From Actinoplanes sichuanensis (GTDB lineage Bacteria; Actinomycetota; Actinomycetes; Mycobacteriales; Micromonosporaceae), in the NCBI RefSeq assembly GCF_033097365.1, contig NZ_AP028461.1:5580001-5644000 (forward strand): DNA of 64,000 nucleotides, written 5' to 3'. Position numbers and translations under genes: made by a program. The notes below the pieces were generated by a model. The model had not been told where the DNA came from, did not search any database, and saw only the letters and a program-made list of their open reading frames with translations. Below are positions 58,666-64,000 of the stretch, piece after piece. Position 1 is the stretch's first letter, and each line of letters begins with the position of its first letter.

Positions 58666-59764
58666 CCCCCGCCCGGACCGGTTGGACCTGCTCGTCGGTG
58701 TCTACCGGGACGACTCGGGTGCCGCCCCGGTGCCGGCCGCGGTCCATGCCGCCGAACTGCGGCTGGCCGATCGTGCCCGGTCCAAGGAGTACGTGGGCCC
58801 GTCCGGCAACATTCGCTTCCGGCACGAGATGACCAGGCTGCTCCTGGCCGACCCGGCATTGGAGGCCCGGGCCGACGGTCTCCAGACGGTCGCCGGCACC
58901 GGCGCGTTGCGGCTGCTCGCCGAGCTGCTGGCGGCGACCGGCCCGGACCGCACGGTACTGCTGGGCACACCCGCCTACGTGAACCATCCGGCCATCCTGG
59001 CCGCCGCCCGCCTGCGCACCACGCGGTATCCGGTGACCGCCGACGGTGCCGCGATGCTGGCCGCGGTCGACGCCGCGCAGCCCGGTGACGTGCTGCTACT
59101 GCAGGGCTGCTGCCACAACCCGACCGGTCTGGGCATGTCGCTCGCGCTGTGGGACGAGCTGGCCGCGGCCCTGAGCCGACGCGGTGTGGTGCCCTTCATC
59201 GACCAGGCCTATTTCGGTCTCGGCGACGGCCTCGACGAGGACCTGGCCGGTATGCGGCGACTGCTGCGGGTCGTGCCGGAAGCGGTCGTCGCGGTGAGCG
59301 CGTCGAAGGCGTGGGGCCTGTACAGCGAACGCACCGGCTGCGCGCTCGTGCTGAGTGCCGACGCGGGGCGGCGACAGCGGGCGCGGACCATGCTGGAGAC
59401 GATCGCCCGGATCTCCTATTCGCAGCCACCGGCGCACGGCGCGGCGATCGTCGAGGAGATCCTGACCGATCCGATCCTCTCTGTGAGCTGGCGCGACGAG
59501 CTCGAGGGCATGCGCCGTCGGCTCGGCCGCCTGCGTGACGGTCTGGCCACCGGCACCGGCTTCGCCGGGCTCGGAAATCAGCGCGGCATGTTCCTCACCC
59601 TCCCCCTGGACGCTGCGGCGATGCTTCGCCTACGGCAGATCCATGGGGTGTACGGGCTGCCGTCCGGCCGGATCAACCTGGCCGGCATCCCGTCCTCCCG
59701 AATCGAGGCGGTCGCCTCAGCCATCAGGTCGGTTGGCGTACGAAACCACGAAATGTCGGCCTAA
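58607..59764 (+). CDS. aromatic/aspartate-type aminotransferase
   Basis: 385 residues of the class I PLP fold: NIRFRHEMTRLLLADPAL, LLGTPAYVNH, LLLQGCCHNPTGLGM (Asn binding PLP), FIDQAYFGLG and the PLP-Lys in VVAVSASKAWGLYSERTG; the substrate Arg is likely in LPSGRINLAG. The layout is that of AspC/TyrB aromatic aminotransferases. Joined to the Lrp/EamA genes it suggests amino-acid catabolism or turnover coupled to export. Confidence 0.9.
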   Translation: MLSTTAPDPLWQLTADCAADPRPDRLDLLVGVYRDDSGAAPVPAAVHAAELRLADRARSKEYVGPSGNIRFRHEMTRLLLADPALEARADGLQTVAGTGALRLLAELLAATGPDRTVLLGTPAYVNHPAILAAARLRTTRYPVTADGAAMLAAVDAAQPGDVLLLQGCCHNPTGLGMSLALWDELAAALSRRGVVPFIDQAYFGLGDGLDEDLAGMRRLLRVVPEAVVAVSASKAWGLYSERTGCALVLSADAGRRQRARTMLETIARISYSQPPAHGAAIVEEILTDPILSVSWRDELEGMRRRLGRLRDGLATGTGFAGLGNQRGMFLTLPLDAAAMLRLRQIHGVYGLPSGRINLAGIPSSRIEAVASAIRSVGVRNHEMSA

Positions 59765-59807
59765 GCGGGTTACCGTTCGCGTTATTCGGCGAAACGGGAA
59801 GGTGGTC

Positions 59808-61445
59808 ATGCTTCCGAGAGTCAGCGCCCTGGCCGCCGCGACCGCGGCCGGAGCCGGGCTGCTCGGCTGGCTCACCGGCCGCTACCTGCGCGGACCCGCC
59901 GCCGGCTACACCCAGGAGCGGGAGATGCTGGCCGCCGTCGCCGACCAGTCCGCCGACGCGATCATCGCGTGCACCCTGGACGGCACGCTCACCGTGTGGA
60001 ACAGCGGCGCCGAGGCCATGTACGGCTGGCTCGCCGAGGAGGTGTTGGGCACCCCGTTCCGCGGAATACTGCCACCCGGTGCCGGTCCCGCTCTCGACCA
60101 GGCGCTCGCCGTGCTGGCCGCGGGCGGGCACATCCACCTGGAGGAGAGTCGCCGGGTCCGGCGGGACGGCAGCACCCTGCTGGTGTCGGTGACCGTCTCG
60201 CCGATCCGCAACGAGCAGGGTGTCGTCGTCGCGGCGGCCGCCACCGAACGCGACATCACCGAGAAGCGCCGGTTCGAGGCCGAGGAGAGACAGGCCATGG
60301 AGCGGTCGGTACGGGCGGCCCGGCTGGAGAGCCTCGGGCAGCTCGCCGGCGGGGTCGCCCACGACTTCAACAACCTGCTCGCGATCATCCTGAACTACGC
60401 GGACTTCCTGGCCGACGAGGTCACCGGGGACGGTGCGGCCGACCTGTCCAGGATCCGCGACGCCGCCGACCGGGCCCGCTCCCTGACCGGGCAGTTGCTG
60501 CTCTTCGCGAAACGCGAACCCACCCAGGTCGAGGTGGTCGACCTCAACGAGGTGGTGACCGGCTCCGGGGAGTTGCCGGCCCGGACCATCGGCGCCGACA
60601 TCCGGCTGGTGTGCAGGCCGTGCGGGGAGACGGTTCCGGTCCGGGCCAACCGGGGACGGCTCGATCAGATCCTGCTCAACCTGGTGATCAACGCCCGGGA
60701 CGCGATGCCGGACGGCGGGGTCGTGGTGGTGGAGACCGACCTCGTCGAGCTTCGGGGCGGGTCGGGCGTACCGCTGCCGCAGGGTCGTTATGCCCGGCTG
60801 ACGGTGAGTGACACCGGAACCGGGATGACCGCGGAGGTCCGTGATCGGCTCTTCGAGCCGTTCTTCACCACGAAACCCGCCGATCGCGGCACCGGACTGG
60901 GTCTGTCCACGGTCTACGGGATCGTCGGTGACGCCGGAGGGCACATCGGCGTCGACTCGACACCCGGGGTGGGCACCACGTTCCGGATTCTGCTGCCGCA
61001 CGCCGCCGGGCGGGCGGACCGGGCCGACGGGCAGCCGCTGCGGGCCTGTCCGAGCGGCGACGGGCGACGGGTGCTGGTGATCGAGGACGAGGATTACGTC
61101 CGCGACCTGGTGGTCCGGATCCTCCAGGAGAACGGCTACCGCACCACGGCGATCAGCGAGGACGCCGTGGGCGCCGCCGATCTGACCGACGTCGCCCTGC
61201 TGATCACCGACGTGGTGCTGCCCGGCCGCTCCGGCCCGACCGTCGCCGCCCAGTTGCGAACCCGATGCCCCGCCCTACGGGTGCTGTTCATGTCCGGCTA
61301 CAGCGACACCGAGCTGCGCCGCCGCTACGACATCCCACCCGCGACCCGCATAGTCCAGAAACCCTTCACCGCCGTAGAACTACTGGCCACCGTCGGCGAG
61401 GCGCTAGCCCCACACCTCGTCGGCGGTCTCGGCGATCAGTCTTAG
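59808..61445 (+). CDS. PAS hybrid histidine kinase with C-terminal receiver
   Basis: 545 residues: one N-terminal helix (SALAAATAAGAGLLGWLTG), PAS (AAVADQSADAIIACTLDGTLTVWNSGAEAMYGW, about 45-160), HisKA with AGGVAHDFNNLLAIILNYADFL (His near 186), HATPase with LDQILLNLVINARDAMPDGG and GTGLGLSTVYGIV, and a C-terminal receiver (VLVIEDEDYVRD, phospho-Asp in LLITDVVLPG, Lys in IVQKPF). The GGVAHDFNNLL form is typical of hybrid kinases. GGGAAGGTGG precedes the ATG. No dedicated output regulator is adjacent; the receiver may act through protein contacts. Confidence 0.93.
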   Translation: MLPRVSALAAATAAGAGLLGWLTGRYLRGPAAGYTQEREMLAAVADQSADAIIACTLDGTLTVWNSGAEAMYGWLAEEVLGTPFRGILPPGAGPALDQALAVLAAGGHIHLEESRRVRRDGSTLLVSVTVSPIRNEQGVVVAAAATERDITEKRRFEAEERQAMERSVRAARLESLGQLAGGVAHDFNNLLAIILNYADFLADEVTGDGAADLSRIRDAADRARSLTGQLLLFAKREPTQVEVVDLNEVVTGSGELPARTIGADIRLVCRPCGETVPVRANRGRLDQILLNLVINARDAMPDGGVVVVETDLVELRGGSGVPLPQGRYARLTVSDTGTGMTAEVRDRLFEPFFTTKPADRGTGLGLSTVYGIVGDAGGHIGVDSTPGVGTTFRILLPHAAGRADRADGQPLRACPSGDGRRVLVIEDEDYVRDLVVRILQENGYRTTAISEDAVGAADLTDVALLITDVVLPGRSGPTVAAQLRTRCPALRVLFMSGYSDTELRRRYDIPPATRIVQKPFTAVELLATVGEALAPHLVGGLGDQS

Positions 61446-62525
61446 CTTGGCGACCTGCTCGTCGTAGGTGAGGACGTTGCCCTCGACGGTGGAGGAGAAG
61501 CCGCACTGCGGGGACAGGCACAGTTGCTCCAGCGGCACGTAGCGGGCGGCCTCGTCGATGCGGCGTTTCAGGTCGTCCTTGGACTCCAGCGTGCCCCGTT
61601 TCGTGGTGACCAGGCCGAGCACCACCATCTTGCCGGGCGGCACGAAGCGCAGCGGGGCGAAACCTCCGGAGCGGTCGTCGTCGTACTCCAGGAAGAACCC
61701 GTCGACGGCCAGTTCGCTGAAGAGCGCCTCGGCCACGAAGTCGTAGCCGCCCTCGGCCGCCCACGACGACCGGAAGTTGCCGCGGCACATGTGGGTGGTG
61801 ACGTTCAGCCCGGCCGGGCGGTCGGCGATCGCCGCGTTGATCTGCCTGATGTAGCGCAGGTGCTGGTGTTCGGCGTCGTCGCCGCGGTCGGTCAGCAGCC
61901 GCCGCTGGGCCGGGTCGTTGAGGTAGGCCAGGCTGGTGTCGTCGAGTTGCAGGTAGCGGCAGCCGAGGGCGGCGACCCGGCGGATCTGCTCGGCGTAGGC
62001 TTCGCTCAGGTCGGCCCAGAACTCCTCCTCGTCCGGGTAGACCGCCGGATCGATGGCGGCCCGACCGCCCCGGTAGTGGACCATGCTCGGTGACGGGATC
62101 GTAAGTTTCGCGGTCACCCCGTCGGCGGTCTCCGCGTTCAGGAAGGCGAAGTCGTCGCCGAAGATCGTCTCGGTGAGTTCGATCGGGGCGTCGACGGCCA
62201 GGGCGGCTGATTCGAAGTCGAGTTCGCCGGTCGCGTTGCGGAAGTGGACCTGGATCTTCTCGTCGGTCGGGCGGATCCCGCCCAGCCGGTAGATGAAGTC
62301 CATGTGCCAGGACGTTCTCCGGAACTCGCCGTCGGTGGCCGAACGCAGGCCGACGTCGCGCTGCATCCGGACCACCTCGCGGATCGCGTCGTCCTCGACG
62401 AAACGCAACTGCTCGGCGCTGATCTCACCGAGAGCGCGCTGCTCACGGGCCCGCAACAGCTGCGGTGGCCGGAGCAGGCTGCCCACGTGGTCGGCCCGGA
62501 ACGGAGGTTTGTCACGGAGCGTCAT
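61404..62525 (-). CDS. MetE-like cobalamin-independent methyltransferase (YxjG/YxjH type)
   Basis: 373 residues of the MetE C-terminal barrel: FRADHVGSLLRP, TDGEFRRTSWHMDFIYRLGG, LQLDDTSLAYL, HMCRGNF, FLEYDD and LCLSPQCGFSSTVEGN, with the zinc ligands His/Cys in HMC and CGF. YxjG/YxjH-like proteins methylate homocysteine or a related thiol. GAGGAGG precedes ATG. Its 3' end overlaps the convergent kinase gene by 42 bp. The 136-bp upstream region holds an imperfect palindrome at 62571-62587 that may be an operator. Confidence 0.88.
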   Translation of the reverse strand: MTLRDKPPFRADHVGSLLRPPQLLRAREQRALGEISAEQLRFVEDDAIREVVRMQRDVGLRSATDGEFRRTSWHMDFIYRLGGIRPTDEKIQVHFRNATGELDFESAALAVDAPIELTETIFGDDFAFLNAETADGVTAKLTIPSPSMVHYRGGRAAIDPAVYPDEEEFWADLSEAYAEQIRRVAALGCRYLQLDDTSLAYLNDPAQRRLLTDRGDDAEHQHLRYIRQINAAIADRPAGLNVTTHMCRGNFRSSWAAEGGYDFVAEALFSELAVDGFFLEYDDDRSGGFAPLRFVPPGKMVVLGLVTTKRGTLESKDDLKRRIDEAARYVPLEQLCLSPQCGFSSTVEGNVLTYDEQVAKLRLIAETADEVWG

Positions 62526-62661
62526 CGGCTGGCCTCCTCAGTAAGGTTCCGATGTCAACCTACGCCGGAGGATGATCAATGACCATCGATGTCGCAACGT
62601 TCCGCGTGTCGATTCCCCGAGCCCCTCTCGACCAGGCGCGGCGACCGCGAGGCGGTGGTCG

Positions 62662-64000
62662 TCAGGCCGGGTGGGCGGGCAGTGGAGTGAGCCGGCCCGG
62701 GCTTGTCGTCCGGCGGTGGGCGGTGGCCAGCAGGTAGCCGACCGCTCCGGCGGCCAGCCAGGCCAGGGTGTGCGCGACTCCGGTGGGGCCGAGGCCGGCG
62801 TCGGCGGTGATCGCGCGGATCGCCAGCACCGGGCCGTGGCCGGGAAGCAGGCCGTCGAGGGCGGTCACCCACGGGGGCACGCTGGAGACCACGGCGGCGG
62901 CGAGGGTCAGCACCGGGACGATGATCGCCAGTAGGCGGCCGCCGCTGCTGAAGGCCACCGCGATCGCCTGGTTGATCAGCAGGAACGTGACGGCGACGAG
63001 GATGTCGACCAGCAGTAGGGCGAGCAGCTCGACCGGGCCGGGCGTGAGCAGCGCCCCGGCGACGGCGGTGACCAGGACGGCCTGGCCGGCGGCGAGCAGC
63101 AGGGGGCGGCGGGCGTTGCGGAGGGCGAGCCGTGCCGTGCTGCCGTGCCAGGCCAGCGGATCGTGGGCGGCGGCCGGGAGGAGCTGGAAGATCAGCATGG
63201 AGCCGATCCACAGTGCGATGGCGATGACCGCGCCGGCGATCAGGTCGCCGATCCCGGCGTCGTCGCCGGTGACCGCGGCGACCGGGGTGGCGGCGACGGT
63301 CTTGAGGTGGTCACGGTCGGCGTCGGTGTAGGTGGGGACCTGGTCACGCCCGTCGCCGAGCGCCCCGGCGAGGCTGCCCGCACCTTCGGCGAGCTTGCCC
63401 GATCCGTCGGAGATCTTCTGCCCGGCGGCGCCCGCCTCGTGGGCGCCGCCGGTGAGCCGTCCGGCCCCGGTGGCCGCCGAGGCGGTGCCGTCGGCGAGCT
63501 GCTGTGCCCCGGAGGCGGCGTCACCGGTGCCGGAGGCGAGCCGGCCCGCGCCTTGGGACAGCGTGTCCGCGCCGGTGGACAGTCGCCGGGCGCCGCGGTC
63601 CACGGAGGCGGCGCCGGTGGCGGCTCGGCGGGCGCCACGCTCCAGCGAGTCGGCGCCGGTCGCGGCCTGGCCGATGGCGGTGACCAGGCGTGGAGTCTGT
63701 CCAGCGAGGGTGGCGGTCCCGTCGGCCACCTTCTGCGACCCGTCGGCCAGGGCGGTGATGCCGTCGCGGACCTCGGTGACCTGACCCCGTACCCCCGCTT
63801 TGGCGTTTTCGGCGTCACCCGCCCGGGCGACGATCCGGTCGGCCAGGGCCCGCAGCCGGGTGCACAGGTCGGCGGGGGTCTCGCACTGCTCGGCGAGCTG
63901 CCGGATGCGGGCCGCCTCGGCGGTCAGGTCGGGTAGCGCGTCGATGCCGTCGACGGCCCGGTCGGCGAGCGGGACGACGGTGTCGGCGAGTCTCCGGTTG
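62662..64000 (-). CDS. YhgE/Pip-type membrane protein, C-terminal part (cut by window edge)
   Basis: The minus-strand frame is open to base 64000, so the N terminus is outside. The visible 446 residues start with a long coiled-coil-like region of repeated (A/S)xGAxxLxxG units (for example ADGTATLAG, ARRLSTGADTLSQGAGRLASG), then about six helices (AGAVIAIALWIGSMLIFQLL, LLLAAGQAVLVTAVAGALL, LLALLLVDILVAVTFLLINQAIAVAF, LLAIIVPVLTLAAAVVSSV). This is the layout of YhgE/Pip phage-infection-type and ABC-2-like membrane proteins. In other bacteria these help assemble secreted or cell-wall products. Confidence 0.8.
   Translation of the reverse strand, partial: NRRLADTVVPLADRAVDGIDALPDLTAEAARIRQLAEQCETPADLCTRLRALADRIVARAGDAENAKAGVRGQVTEVRDGITALADGSQKVADGTATLAGQTPRLVTAIGQAATGADSLERGARRAATGAASVDRGARRLSTGADTLSQGAGRLASGTGDAASGAQQLADGTASAATGAGRLTGGAHEAGAAGQKISDGSGKLAEGAGSLAGALGDGRDQVPTYTDADRDHLKTVAATPVAAVTGDDAGIGDLIAGAVIAIALWIGSMLIFQLLPAAAHDPLAWHGSTARLALRNARRPLLLAAGQAVLVTAVAGALLTPGPVELLALLLVDILVAVTFLLINQAIAVAFSSGGRLLAIIVPVLTLAAAVVSSVPPWVTALDGLLPGHGPVLAIRAITADAGLGPTGVAHTLAWLAAGAVGYLLATAHRRTTSPGRLTPLPAHPA

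Noticed and set aside
59535..59807. N-terminal extension of the hybrid histidine kinase into the aminotransferase gene
   Set aside because: The in-frame upstream sequence overlaps a conserved aminotransferase in another frame; ATG 59808 has a strong ribosome site and begins with a membrane helix.

Overview
The window is about 70% GC, uses GTG and TTG starts freely, and carries typical actinobacterial families: AfsR-like NB-ARC regulators, HisKA_3/LuxR two-component pairs, Ser/Thr kinases with membrane anchors, GAP-family proteins and many Tat or Sec-secreted enzymes. It looks like chromosomal DNA of a high-GC actinomycete. The style (minisatellite-like linkers, many leaderless starts, tightly packed genes) fits the Micromonosporaceae, for instance Actinoplanes, but that genus-level guess is an inference. 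I see no tRNA, rRNA, CRISPR array, insertion sequence or prophage.

Layout. 1-10.6 kb: end of an MFS exporter, a GNAT, RtcB RNA ligase, an APH-like kinase, two coupled alpha/beta hydrolases, an HTH/NB-ARC regulator coupled to an epimerase, an isochorismatase-like hydrolase and a HEAT-like protein. 10.7-18 kb: TetA-like MFS pump, a divergent methyltransferase/AraC pair, LipB, an ArsR-SRPBCC fusion behind a MarR-like gene with striking palindromic operators, a PH-domain protein, a HAD phosphatase and a frameshifted lipase. 18-26 kb: a frameshifted membrane Ser/Thr kinase, a secreted subtilase, DUF998 protein, hypotheticals, a thioredoxin-reductase-like flavoprotein and an XRE-cupin regulator. 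26-36.3 kb: an M20 peptidase coupled to an atypical radical SAM protein, tandem membrane paralogues, a class-A beta-lactamase-fold protein, a LysR/MFS pair and an AlkD-like protein. 36.4-46.8 kb: a Nudix remnant, a kinase-beta-propeller protein with an Hsp70-like neighbour, PurU, a MazG-like enzyme, a pentapeptide protein, a two-component system, a GAP protein and an HhH/BON-OmpA operon. 46.9-64 kb: a GMC oxidase, an enoyl-CoA hydratase, a secreted two-repeat protein, the molybdate operon (HTH-TOBE regulator, modA, modB, modC), an FAD/NAD(P) protein preceded by a polycysteine leader peptide, a SnoaL-like protein, an Lrp-exporter-aminotransferase module, a PAS hybrid histidine kinase, a MetE-like methyltransferase and a YhgE/Pip-type membrane protein cut by the window edge.

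Themes. At least ten genes have a TANNNT hexamer 6-7 bases before the start codon and no Shine-Dalgarno sequence, so they are probably read as leaderless mRNAs. Several regulators (ArsR, MarR, Lrp) have perfect palindromes over their own core promoters. Short in-frame tandem repeats of 15-36 bp recur in gene tails and linkers. Eight convergent gene pairs overlap at their 3' ends. Two genes 1.4 kb apart are split by single-base frameshifts.

The points I rate most worth following are the MHCCC leader peptide before the FAD/NAD(P) protein, the radical SAM enzyme whose only candidate cluster motif is CX8CX2C and which is translationally coupled to a peptidase, the Lrp-box exporter-transaminase module, and the secreted two-repeat protein with a LacI-type operator and a structured leader.
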